Program-made: the position numbers and the translations under genes | Source of the DNA: Cryptosporidium bovis | Taxonomy: Eukaryota; Apicomplexa; Conoidasida; Eucoccidiorida; Cryptosporidiidae | DNA: 64,000 bases | Direction of reading: 5' to 3' | NCBI GenBank assembly: GCA_009768925.2 | Contig: VHIT02000009.1 | Span: 1-64,000, forward strand | Shown here: piece after piece, positions 16,640 to 25,816 of the stretch | Position numbering within the stretch: the stretch's first letter is position 1 | Layout of the letters: every line of letters starts with the position of its first letter | The notes under the pieces: generated by a model | What the model was told of the DNA's origin: nothing | What the model saw: only the letters and a program-made list of their open reading frames with translations | Databases searched by the model: none

Positions 16640-18523
16640 TTAATTATTTTCTTCATCTGTTTGTATCATTTCTGAAACAAAGCTTTCAATATGTTTAACT
16701 GCTTCACTCCCTAAATCTTTATTCGTATTCACATCATCAAGTGTTTCATCTTGTGATTCAATACTAGAGAGTTGCTTTTCTTCATCTATATTTATGTCTT
16801 TAATTTCTGTTCCTTTCACTTCATCTGGAAGGGTTAGAGTAATTTGATCATCTTTAGCTGCATCTAATTCTGCAATTTTGTTGTTATCAACTACTTCATC
16901 TGAATCAACACTTTCACTTATAACATCACCAACTACTTCACCATCTAAACTTTGATCATTTAATTCATTCTCAATTCTGTCTAGTTTTATGTCAGCATTC
17001 TGGTATTCTTGTTGCATTTCTTCTATATGTTTCTTTTCTAAATTATTAATACTATCGTTAAATTCATTAAATTCTTGTTTTGAAGGTAGTTCCATTATAA
17101 ATTCACTGTTTTCGTTATCATTTCTAGGCGATTCAATATTTTCATTTATTAAATTCTTATTAACTACATATTCTTCATCATTAGCCTCTAATTTATTTAA
17201 TGCATTTATTCCCCTAAATAATGGTTGCTCATAAATTGAATTTACAAGTGACTCTTCATCATCATTCTTATTTTCATCATTAGTTTTTCTATTATTTGAT
17301 TGTGTTTTCTTATTCTTCTTATATCTTTTGCCTATTTTTTTATTTTTGTTCTTAGAAACAAATGAATAGTCATCCTCATCTAATTTTTTCTCAACTTTTG
17401 ATTCACTATCATTGTTAATATTTGTTTCATCTTCTTCATCATAATTATTTGGAATAATATCTGAGATCTTCTTCTCAATTTCTTTTTTTTCATCTGGATG
17501 AACCAATGAAAGTACTTCTTTTTTAAGCTCTTTAATATTAATATTCACCATATGTGCTATTGTAACTGGTTCTATTATTCCAGATATAGTCTTATCACCA
17601 ATTACCCATGATGGATAACTAGTTATTTTTTCTTCGATACAGCTTGACCACTTGTTATTATTTAAATTAAAATCACAGTCTATGTAAGATTTGTTTTCTT
17701 TTAGTGTCTTCATTGCCATATTTCCCCAATAAAGTTCAGTAGCTATTGCTGCAGGAGAAGAGCTTATTGTATAATACTTTCCACCAGATTCTATATATCT
17801 TTCAATAATTCTTTTATTCACGATTTCTTCTCCCTTACTTAACTTATTTATGTTTAAAACTTCTGAAGTTAACCTCGAAACATTGTTACTATTTTGATAG
17901 TTCCTAGAACAAAGAAGTAATATTAACACTAATGAACAACCAGATACAATTCCAAATAATTTTAAGCTTTCAATGAAACTGTTTAGTACTCCCGGTATCC
18001 ATGTTAACACAGTCGCTGTAAAAATTATACCTGATTTTATCAGAAATGTTAGTGATTTTGTTTGATATTCTACTAATCCTACATAAATATAATATACTGT
18101 CATCATCGCTAAAAAATTTGTTATCAAAAATATTAACCTATTACATAAACTTATATTATCTATCCAAGATAAGACAGACCATGTATACTCTTCTGCATTA
18201 TCATATAGATTGGAGTAATTATAGTTATAATTTGAATTGTAACTTCTATATTCTTTGTCTAGATCCTCTGTTTCGAATTCACTGTCCGCTCCCTTATATG
18301 AAAATAACGTTAATATTATCAATGATATTTCTATTACCAATGAATAAACACATAAAGGGATTCCACACAGCCACCAAACTTTGCTTTCAAGAAATTGGTT
18401 ATCGTAAAATGACCAATTCTTTTCCATATTTCTTATATAGTATATATCCATTAAACTTAGTACTATACAGATTGACCAAATGACAATTAAGGTCGGTTTT
18501 GTAATTATATTAAACCAACTCAT
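16640..18523 (-). CDS. VKOR-thioredoxin-like membrane protein lacking the redox cysteines
   Basis: 627 aa. The first 215 residues hold about five membrane segments; VWWLCGIPLCVYSLVIEISL (49-68) matches the GIPL segment of vitamin K epoxide reductases. After it comes a thioredoxin-like domain (about 245-325): GGKYYTISSSPAAIATELYW, IDCDFN...SSC, then SYPSWVIGDKTISGIIEP, with the cis-proline and layout of the Trx domain fused to VKOR in cyanobacteria and plant LTO1. In those enzymes a CPHC pair sits where this protein has SPAA, and the CxxC of the last VKOR helix is also missing (LTFLIKS). So a role in disulfide formation is unlikely in the usual way. The C-terminal 300 residues are acidic, Asn/Asp/Glu-rich and probably disordered. 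A chaperone or binding role is possible but unproven. Confidence 0.65.
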   Translation of the reverse strand: MSWFNIITKPTLIVIWSICIVLSLMDIYYIRNMEKNWSFYDNQFLESKVWWLCGIPLCVYSLVIEISLIILTLFSYKGADSEFETEDLDKEYRSYNSNYNYNYSNLYDNAEEYTWSVLSWIDNISLCNRLIFLITNFLAMMTVYYIYVGLVEYQTKSLTFLIKSGIIFTATVLTWIPGVLNSFIESLKLFGIVSGCSLVLILLLCSRNYQNSNNVSRLTSEVLNINKLSKGEEIVNKRIIERYIESGGKYYTISSSPAAIATELYWGNMAMKTLKENKSYIDCDFNLNNNKWSSCIEEKITSYPSWVIGDKTISGIIEPVTIAHMVNINIKELKKEVLSLVHPDEKKEIEKKISDIIPNNYDEEDETNINNDSESKVEKKLDEDDYSFVSKNKNKKIGKRYKKNKKTQSNNRKTNDENKNDDEESLVNSIYEQPLFRGINALNKLEANDEEYVVNKNLINENIESPRNDNENSEFIMELPSKQEFNEFNDSINNLEKKHIEEMQQEYQNADIKLDRIENELNDQSLDGEVVGDVISESVDSDEVVDNNKIAELDAAKDDQITLTLPDEVKGTEIKDINIDEEKQLSSIESQDETLDDVNTNKDLGSEAVKHIESFVSEMIQTDEENN

Positions 18524-19221
18524 TTCTTAAAAATAAATGATAATTAAAGCTTTTTTTATTTCTTTAAAACTCTATTATAAGCATATATCTACTTATTTAG
18601 CCGTTATTCTAAATTTTATGCACTTATTTCATGGGTGTAAAAATATACATTTACCCAGTCATGGTATATTTATTTAAAGCACACCAAAATTTTCTTTAGT
18701 TAAATATTAGTTATTCTTTTATAAATATAATGAACTAGTTAACCAATGATTATAATTTAAAAAAAAAAAAATTAAAGTACTTCAATACTTTGGAAGAGTT
18801 CCTTTATGTTAATTAGAAATTATATATATAATATTGCTATCGCTTAAAAATAACTAATAAAAAAAACATAATCAAGTTTTTAGTATTTAATAAGTAATAA
18901 TGTGAAGAAAATATTCAAAACATTTAGTTAAACAGTGGATTATTAATTAAGCAAGTAAAAAAAAGAAAGATCACTATATTAGAAATAAAAAATTTGATTT
19001 GTTAAATTTCTAAAGTTTAGTGTGTCACTTAGTCTCAGTCTTATGAATTATATTTTTGTATATTAACAATTAAATCGAATTAAACTCATTTTTATTATTT
19101 TTTTTCTTTTTTTTAACAATAAAAAAATGTCAATTTTGGTGTGAATTTAGTTCTAATGATAATGTAAAATTTATCCTAAATACATCTACAAAATAAACTG
19201 TTAATTTAATAGAGTTACTAA
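18524..19221. other. AT-rich intergenic region
   Basis: About 700 bases between the start of the VKOR-like gene (-) and the stop of the TerD-like gene (-). Poly-A/T runs throughout (for example a 12-A run near 18760 and a T-rich run near 19096), with no GC-rich motif, open frame or splice pair that I would credit. Confidence 0.6.
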
Positions 19222-21003
19222 TTAGTTGATTTTTAAGTGTTTTGGCACACTTGATGTTGAAATTGTGAATAAAAAGTTATTAAAATCTTTGTTTAATTTA
19301 TCATATCTACATTCAAGATTTTTTATTTTCTTAAAAGCATGTTCTCTGGCCTCTAAACTTAAATTATTATTTTCTATAACAGATTTTCTTGAATTTTGTC
19401 CAAATAATTCAACAGATTCCCTGAGTTTATCTATTTTATCAGTAAAATTAGTGTATCCCATATTGGTTATAACAGGTTGAAATAGCGAAGCGTCTCCTTT
19501 CTCCAAGGAATTATCTAAATTTGTATTATTTAACTCAAATTCTTGTTTATCATTTCTAAATATGACATTATTATCATTACTATTTCTTGTTACCTTACTT
19601 TTTTTTGAAATAAAATCTTGTTTATAAGCAGTTAGGCTATTTTCTAAATATTGAATTTCATCAATTAATTCCTTGTATGTAATCTCATTTGCAGTACCTT
19701 GAACTGTGAATGATGGTGGTGTTGTTGAAATAAACATATCAATTATGCTTACTAATTGCATTTGTAATTCATCAACTGTTTGCTTTAAAATTTGCACTTC
19801 TTGATTTGCAGACTCCAAAGTATATTCACCCCTTTTAAAATCCCAACCATCCTCAATATCAGTATCATAATCATTGTTTTTTTCTCTATTAGTATCGCTC
19901 TTTAAGTTTGAATCACATATTGTGCTCTCAGTCAAATATTTAACTTTACCGTCTTGATCAATCAATACTTTACCATTTGTTATTCTATCATGGTTTCTCT
20001 CTAGATACTCTCTTAAAAAATCTTTCCTCTCATTTAACCTTTTGATTAAATATTTGTAGTCAGTAGTAGCACTTGGATTTCTAAGTAATATTGGGCCACT
20101 CAATGCTTCAATTTCCGATTTTTCAAGCCCATTTAATTCTTTCATTCTTTCCTTTAAACTATCGAAATTATTTTCCTTATTATTAAAATTAAATTTACCA
20201 TCATCATCTAACTTGTCACCTATTAGTAATGATCTTATTGATTTACAACCATTGGGAAGTTCTTTATTCTTTAAAATAATGTTATTTAGAGCATAACATA
20301 AATTTTTAGAATCTTTTATTTTTTCTGATATATCCTGTGAAAAATACATGTGCGATAAAGGTTTGACTTGCCATCTATCACCATAAATAAAAAACATAAT
20401 AACAGCTATATTATTCCAATCTTCATCAACATCGTAAATATTCGTTTCATTTGTTGGTGAAAATGATAATATGTTCCAAATTTCCTCTTTCTCAGCATCA
20501 ACTTTACCTTTCGACTCTATAACGTCAGTTTTCCTAAACTTTGATGGATTTATTACATCTAAATATACAGTTAAATTCTTCATTACCTCATAAATTGAAC
20601 TTTTTTCCGTACTTAATGTTACTAAAATCATTCCCGTTCCAGACATTTGTATTGCATTTAAATCTATTCTTGCTCTTGGAAAATAATTATCCATATCAGA
20701 ACTTATCGATACTAACCCATCGAGTGCAGAATCTCCTGAACCCTGAACTAGATCAATAAACTCACCTATTGCATCCATAAGCCATATATTGCATTTTAGA
20801 TCCTCAGGGAGTTTCCAGTTTTCATAATTCGAATTTTCATATTCTTCAATTGGTAACAAATGTTTTGTCTTTTCAAATCTTACTACAACTATTTCACCTG
20901 CATATTTTGGGGTGCTAAAATTATGATTAAAATTTAAATTTTTTAATCTTCCTAATTCTTTTTCCGTTATTAGCTCCATTTTATTAATATAATTCTTTTT
21001 CAA
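19222..21003 (-). CDS. TerD-like domain protein with C-terminal coiled coil
   Basis: 593 aa. The N-terminal 235 residues resemble the TerD fold, a calcium-binding beta-sandwich best known from bacterial tellurite/stress operons: NIWLMDAIGEFIDLV (72-86), DGLVSISSDMD (95-105), RARIDLNAIQMSGTGMILVT (111-130), and WNNIAVIMFFIYGDRWQVKP, which matches the family's closing segment (TAMIMAKLYR...WKF). The usual DxDxS and GDN calcium motifs are only partly kept. The rest is charged, with heptad-like stretches around residues 390-430 (EVQILKQTVDELQMQLVSII) and 540-590, suggesting coiled coils. Role unknown; in Dictyostelium TerD-like proteins bind cAMP or calcium. Met1 and Met9 are both possible starts. 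The family call is by pattern and is moderately sure. Confidence 0.5.
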   Translation of the reverse strand: MKKNYINKMELITEKELGRLKNLNFNHNFSTPKYAGEIVVVRFEKTKHLLPIEEYENSNYENWKLPEDLKCNIWLMDAIGEFIDLVQGSGDSALDGLVSISSDMDNYFPRARIDLNAIQMSGTGMILVTLSTEKSSIYEVMKNLTVYLDVINPSKFRKTDVIESKGKVDAEKEEIWNILSFSPTNETNIYDVDEDWNNIAVIMFFIYGDRWQVKPLSHMYFSQDISEKIKDSKNLCYALNNIILKNKELPNGCKSIRSLLIGDKLDDDGKFNFNNKENNFDSLKERMKELNGLEKSEIEALSGPILLRNPSATTDYKYLIKRLNERKDFLREYLERNHDRITNGKVLIDQDGKVKYLTESTICDSNLKSDTNREKNNDYDTDIEDGWDFKRGEYTLESANQEVQILKQTVDELQMQLVSIIDMFISTTPPSFTVQGTANEITYKELIDEIQYLENSLTAYKQDFISKKSKVTRNSNDNNVIFRNDKQEFELNNTNLDNSLEKGDASLFQPVITNMGYTNFTDKIDKLRESVELFGQNSRKSVIENNNLSLEAREHAFKKIKNLECRYDKLNKDFNNFLFTISTSSVPKHLKIN

Positions 21004-21124
21004 TTAGTAAACAACAATAACTTCATATATTTCATGTATTTAATACAATAAAGTTATAATAAACTAATTAATCATTTCTAAGTTCACATTTAATCATAAT
21101 TTAAATTAACACATCTGTTATAAC

Positions 21125-21138
21125 ACGTTACGTAACGT
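21125..21138. promoter_or_regulatory. 14-bp perfect palindrome ACGTTACGTAACGT
   Basis: A perfect dyad centred on TACGTA, about 120 bases upstream of the TerD-like gene start. The TTACGTAA core resembles a bZIP-type dimer site. It stands out against AT-rich surroundings. Function is not shown. Confidence 0.4.
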
Positions 21139-21370
21139 ATACTGGTACTAGTGAACATCTCTTTATTTTTATTTTCCTGATGCACCTTATTTATTATTTT
21201 AAATCTGGAAAATAAAATTAATTTACATATTTTTAATACTTATAAAAAAATAACAAATTATTGTATAATTAATTTATTAATATAGGTGAAGTAATATTAA
21301 TTTATAATCCTCTTTAAATTTTTTTTTCTTTTAAAGAATGTATTGACTAGAGGTAATCTTAATAAAAAAA

Positions 21371-21392
21371 ATGCATGCATTTGTTTGGCGCC
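21371..21392. promoter_or_regulatory. Paired AP2-like TGCATGCA and E2F-like TTTGGCGCC
   Basis: ATGCATGCAT (21371-21380) is followed by TTTGGCGCC (21384-21392). Both are consensus sites of factor classes retained in Cryptosporidium (ApiAP2 and E2F). They could serve the TerD-like gene (-) or the small plus-strand ORF at 21647. Inferred from motif match. Confidence 0.5.
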
Positions 21393-21646
21393 ATGTGTAT
21401 TTTCGACACAAAATATGCTATTATTTGTGGTGTAATAACTAAATTAAAAATAAATGTGGTTTTCCTATACTTTTGCAAACTAGTAGTTAATATGTTACTT
21501 TATTATGATACATTGTATAATTACTTATTTTCTACCATTTGACACGTTTTTTTTCTTTACCGTGAAATATATTATTTATTAAGAGTAAACAAACTTTTCT
21601 GTAATTATAATAATAGTTGTTATTGCCAATTTATTTACTGTTTAAA

Positions 21647-21793
21647 ATGCTGATTAAAGATAGTTTTTCAGAGTTTTCAACACAAGTGGCTATTCTGAAA
21701 AGATACTTTCGAAATAGATGGAATGAATTAATTGAAATACAATTAGAAGAACTTTACGAAATTTTAAATAACAATAAATATGTGAAAGACTAG
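21647..21793 (+). CDS. Possible tiny gene, 48 aa, unknown
   Basis: An ATG in a good AAAATG context opens 48 codons ending in TAG. The product is MLIKDSFSEFSTQVAILKRY followed by FRNRWNELIEIQLEELYEIL and a short tail: a balanced, amphipathic, helix-forming composition unlike translated random AT-rich DNA. It sits downstream of the AP2/E2F-like motif pair and ends convergent with LSM8. No family recognised. It could also be one exon of a longer gene, but no good splice partner is visible. Confidence 0.35.
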   Translation: MLIKDSFSEFSTQVAILKRYFRNRWNELIEIQLEELYEILNNNKYVKD

Positions 21794-21915
21794 TTATATT
21801 TACTTAATAATAGAATTAAATACAAATATTATATAATTTAAGGCTTATTAAGAAATTAATTTTATGGGATCAATAAAAAAAGAAAATATTTGTAAATTTT
21901 ATACATAAATTAGCA

Positions 21916-22230
21916 TTATTTATCGTGTGAAATCTTTTGTTTTTTAAAGTTCTGACCAATACTATCATAATAAGCTTCACCCATTACAATATTGTTATCT
22001 CCTCTAGACTCACCAACTAGCCCAATGCAATCACCTCTTAAAACTATTACTTCTTTATTAATATCATCAAATTTACACAACTCCTTGTTATATTCTCTTT
22101 CAATGCAATTTCTTAAAACTATATTCGTCAATTGATCGAATCCAACTAAAATACCAATATAAACTTTATTATCAACAGTTAAAACAGTTACTGACTTATT
22201 TATATAAATATCAAGTGTACCAGGTTTCAT
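21916..22230 (-). CDS. LSM8: U6 snRNA-associated Sm-like protein LSm8
   Basis: 104 aa, taking the ATG at 22230 (MKPGTLDIYINKSVTVLTVD). LSm8 defines the nuclear LSm2-8 ring that binds the 3' oligo-U of U6 snRNA. Sm1 is visible as KSVTVLTVDNKVYIGILVGF and DQLTNIVLRNCIER, and Sm2 as IVLRGDCIGLVGE, with the LSm8-like spacing. The frame stays open upstream to 22314, but the added 28 residues are Ile/Tyr-rich translated AT-rich DNA, and the family starts close to residue 1 of the short form, so the internal start is preferred. The tail (GEAYYDSIGQNFKKQKISHD) is longer than usual. LSm8 is preferred over LSm1 from the N-terminal layout. Confidence 0.85.
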   Translation of the reverse strand: MKPGTLDIYINKSVTVLTVDNKVYIGILVGFDQLTNIVLRNCIEREYNKELCKFDDINKEVIVLRGDCIGLVGESRGDNNIVMGEAYYDSIGQNFKKQKISHDK

Positions 22231-23066
22231 TATATAATAAATATTAATATTTATTATTATATAGTAACATCCATAAATATATATACTTGCTATTGTAAGT
22301 TGCTTAAATTTCAAATTGAAAATAAGTTCTATTATTAATAATTATAGATTTATACAAATTTTTTTCTTGTATTAAAAATAAAGCTTTATATTAAATTCAA
22401 AAAAAAAAAACAATAGCAATCCAACTATTTTGAATAGGTGATAAGTTATTAATTATGTACAAACCAATATAACACTTACAACTCTAGTACAAATATTAAG
22501 AAAATAAGTCTCAAAATTAATTGTAAACTACTATATTATAAACAAAATTACTGGTTAATGATATTAACTTCCACAATAGGGTATCTTTTGTACATTAACA
22601 ATTTGCTATCTTTTAACCTATATTGTAAAGGTAATTTACAATCGAAATTATTTCTTTTTATTATTTTCTAGTTTTGAATATTTTAAAATAAAAGTCAATA
22701 AGATTTATGAAGAAAAATATTATTATTTTAATATTGCCACTGCCTAACATACCCCTTATGACTAATGATGGTTTTGGCGGCTCCTTTTTTTTTGAGAAAG
22801 GTTTACAAGGACAATTGGTAATAGATTTAAGGAGAAATAACAGGACAATTACGAATGTATTTGTAAAATTTATTAATTGAAATAATAAAACAAAGTGAGG
22901 AATTTATATTATTTATCAACGTTCCTTTTTTGGCGGAAATACAGTCGATTATTAGATAAATGTTAAGCAACATTCCTATTCATGATAATTTGAGTGTATT
23001 TATGGTTGGTACTGAATAATCATTGCATATATCTTGTTGAGAACTTATTTATAATAATTATCAGCC
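22231..23066. other. Divergent promoter region, LSM8 / RRM-like gene
   Basis: About 835 bases. The left 400 bases are featureless AT-rich DNA. The right part holds two half E2F-like sites: TTTTGGCGG (22772-22780) and TTTGGCGGAAA (22928-22938), the nearest about 130 bases before the plus-strand start. A possible 5'-UTR donor (GTAAGTG on the minus strand near 22476) lies upstream of LSM8 but has no clear acceptor. No gene seen. Confidence 0.5.
22928..22938 (+). promoter_or_regulatory. E2F-like site TTTGGCGGAAA
   Basis: TTTGGCGGAAA lies about 130 bases upstream of the gene starting at 23067, with a second TTTTGGCGG at 22772-22780. It fits the classical TTTSSCGS E2F consensus. Inferred. Confidence 0.45.
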
Positions 23067-25694
23067 ATGTATGTTGAAAATCAAAGAAAAAATGGAATAA
23101 TTGAATTAGAACTAGTACATGATATCCCAAAAACGGAAAGATTTGATGCAGATATAAATTCTCCTATTTCTTATGACGATGTATTTGAATCAATAAGTTT
23201 AAATAAGAGCCAATCAAATAAATTTGATGCAAATCCTGACATTCCAAATGATTTAAAAGTTCATTTATTGGATTTACTTCGACTTTGTGGCATTGATGAT
23301 TTTAATGATACAAAAAATAATGCACCAGAACAATCTGGTAATAAAAATGAAAATGATTCTTTGAAAAATAAACATTCTAATTCGAAGTTATACAATACTG
23401 TTCCTCCATTTCTCTCAAGGTTAATTAAATATAATTTATATGAGAAAACATTCCCAAATTATTTTGAATTTGGATCTAATTTAACATTACCTTCATCATT
23501 TTTAGTAAATAAATATAGGCTACTTAAGCCAATAAGTCCTTCTGAAAATCCGTGGTATAAAGGTTGTACGAAGTTAATATTAATAGGTGTTCCTTCTTTT
23601 TTATCAATAAATGAGGTTAAAAAAATAATAATTAAATTGTCTAATGAAAAAAAGCATAAAACATTATTATTAAAAGATAAGAAACAAAATGTTAATATTA
23701 GTGATAATGAAGCAAGCAATAATGAATACTCTAAAAACGACGGTATTGACATTAATGTTGGTGATAGAATTAATAATAATGTAAATGATACAGAAACCAA
23801 ATTTGGAAAAAATGACAACTCAAATCCTGATCAATATCCAAAACAAGATAGAATTAATGAGTTTGGTATTTTAAGATATACAAATATGTTTACTACTGAT
23901 AACAAAGATCATTACATAAACAATTTATATAGATCACCAAATTCCATAGGAAAAAACCGTGTTAATATGGCACTTCTTGAGTTTAGTAGTGAGCAAGAAG
24001 CCCTCAATTTTTGGGCATCACTAAGTACTGGATCTTTTGAAAGTTATGGTTATGTATTTACATCTATTCCCGATCCTTCAGGACTTAGAATAATAGTAGA
24101 GGGAATGCTCACTGTGTTTTCACCAAAATATATTCCCCTGATTGAGTCAATTAAATCAGTTAATGAAACTATTTTAAATACAGATTATTCAAATGTGGAA
24201 ACAAAAGAACTAAAATTAATATTTCCACTTATTGGATCATGTACTTCGTTTCAATCATTAAAAAGGTATATTGAAAATATCACTTCTGAAAATAGAAAAA
24301 ATGATGATATTGATATTAATATTACATTTGATGAGAACAACGATCTTTTAATTGTAATTTCAAACAACATCAAAACAATTGAATTACTAAATAATAGAAT
24401 TTTTCAGCATAGTAGTTTTAAAGTTCCAATAGACTTTAATTCAAATATTAAAATGACAGATGAAGATACTAATATAGTTAATGTAGCAATGTTCCTTTTT
24501 GATGACAAAATTTGCGAACCTGTAATAATTGAGGGAAACTATGATATTCATCCTATAAAACACAAAACAATAGACTTAGATAGTCAAGAAGATAAAATAG
24601 AGAATGTAAAGAGTACTTTTTCTAGTTCTTCGAATACTCTAGATAAAGACCCAGAACCTGTTGGATTTCTTTTCAAAAAATTTGAAGAGTTAAGAGAAGC
24701 ATTGAAACATGATTTAGATGCTGAAAATGGTACAATAAGTAACACTAATGATATTGACAAATTAAATGTATATAATGAAAAAAGTAATTTAACTAGTCGA
24801 CAACATACTTCATCATCAATTGAAGATTTATACAATAAAGAAAAATCTGTTAATAATAAAGTGGCTGATAACAAGTTAAATATCACACAAACAGATGAAG
24901 ATTATGTTAACAGCGATAATTTAAAAGAATGTGACAAATTGAAAGCAGACACAATTCATGAAAACTCATTCTCAGAAATTAGCATCGAAAATAACAATCA
25001 TGATTTGCCTAGCGATATTGATAAACATATTTCAGAACATGGTGAAAAAAATGTTGAAATCGAAAGCAATATAGGATTTTATGGTGATGAAAATAATGTT
25101 GCTGAAAGTGAGAACTTAAAAAAAACAAATGGCGATGAAGTTGATAATATTGGTGTAAATGAAGGGAGTGAATCATCTATTGAAGAAAGTATTAGAATGA
25201 ATAATGGGGAAATCGAAATGAATATGGATAAAAACGAATGTAGAACCTATGAAAGAAATAATGTTGATATGACTATAGAACAAAAACAAAATAGCGATAC
25301 TGAAATTCAGGAAAATAGTATATCTAAAATTGGAGGAAATAAGCATAAAATTAAAAATAATGAAAGTGAGGGCGAAGTTAGTCTTAAAGCGGAAAAAATG
25401 GATGAGAAACGTATTATTGATGTTTATGAGGAAATAGATATAGCTGGAAATAATAATGAATGCGATGAAGATACATATGATGACAAATTGTCAGATGATG
25501 ATTATATAGAACAAGAACCAAGTCCTCCTATTGAAACAACAAGAGGAAGAAGAGGTAGGAAAAGGAAGGCACAGAGCTCAGTTCACACTGAAGAAAAAGA
25601 AACAATTGTTAATAGAGGAACTAGTAGTAGAGGAAGACCTAGAGGTGGAAGAGGTGGATCTAGAGCAACTAAGACTAATAAAAGAAGAAAATGA
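23067..25694 (+). CDS. Large RRM-like protein with basic RGG / AT-hook-like tail
   Basis: 875 aa, intronless. Residues about 165-345 look like a divergent, insert-containing RRM: CTKLILIGVPSFLSINEVKK fits strand 1 and helix 1 (RNP2-like ILIGVP), and NMALLEFSSEQEALNFWASL fits strand 3 and helix 2. A second possible domain follows (LRIIVEGMLTVFSPKYIPLI). Residues 500-800 are Asn/Glu/Asp-rich and probably disordered. The C-terminus is basic: RGRRGRKRKA and SRGRPRGGRGGSR combine RGG and AT-hook-like RGRP motifs, suggesting RNA or DNA binding in the nucleus. The tandem layout recalls U2AF-type factors, but the match is too weak to name it. E2F-like half sites lie upstream. Confidence 0.6.
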   Translation: MYVENQRKNGIIELELVHDIPKTERFDADINSPISYDDVFESISLNKSQSNKFDANPDIPNDLKVHLLDLLRLCGIDDFNDTKNNAPEQSGNKNENDSLKNKHSNSKLYNTVPPFLSRLIKYNLYEKTFPNYFEFGSNLTLPSSFLVNKYRLLKPISPSENPWYKGCTKLILIGVPSFLSINEVKKIIIKLSNEKKHKTLLLKDKKQNVNISDNEASNNEYSKNDGIDINVGDRINNNVNDTETKFGKNDNSNPDQYPKQDRINEFGILRYTNMFTTDNKDHYINNLYRSPNSIGKNRVNMALLEFSSEQEALNFWASLSTGSFESYGYVFTSIPDPSGLRIIVEGMLTVFSPKYIPLIESIKSVNETILNTDYSNVETKELKLIFPLIGSCTSFQSLKRYIENITSENRKNDDIDINITFDENNDLLIVISNNIKTIELLNNRIFQHSSFKVPIDFNSNIKMTDEDTNIVNVAMFLFDDKICEPVIIEGNYDIHPIKHKTIDLDSQEDKIENVKSTFSSSSNTLDKDPEPVGFLFKKFEELREALKHDLDAENGTISNTNDIDKLNVYNEKSNLTSRQHTSSSIEDLYNKEKSVNNKVADNKLNITQTDEDYVNSDNLKECDKLKADTIHENSFSEISIENNNHDLPSDIDKHISEHGEKNVEIESNIGFYGDENNVAESENLKKTNGDEVDNIGVNEGSESSIEESIRMNNGEIEMNMDKNECRTYERNNVDMTIEQKQNSDTEIQENSISKIGGNKHKIKNNESEGEVSLKAEKMDEKRIIDVYEEIDIAGNNNECDEDTYDDKLSDDDYIEQEPSPPIETTRGRRGRKRKAQSSVHTEEKETIVNRGTSSRGRPRGGRGGSRATKTNKRRK

Positions 25695-25816
25695 TATAGT
25701 TTTTTTAAGAGAACTCACAATTTAAATATAAATTATCAAAAGAATGTAATAGTTAAATACAAAGTTAAAATCACTTGATTTATTATTACTAATTTTTATG
25801 TAATTTTTAATTATTA

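Larger units (their letters stand above)
21004..21646. other. Intergenic region with AP2-, E2F-like and palindromic motifs
   Basis: About 640 bases upstream of the TerD-like gene (-) and of a tiny plus-strand ORF. It contains the 14-base perfect palindrome ACGTTACGTAACGT (21125-21138), ATGCATGCAT (21371-21380, the TGCATGCA motif bound by apicomplexan AP2 factors) and, four bases further on, TTTGGCGCC (21384-21392). It is the densest group of regulatory-looking motifs in the window. Confidence 0.5.

Noticed and set aside
22231-22314. 28-residue N-terminal extension of LSM8
   Set aside because: Ile/Tyr-rich translated AT DNA; the family starts at the internal Met, so the short form is used.
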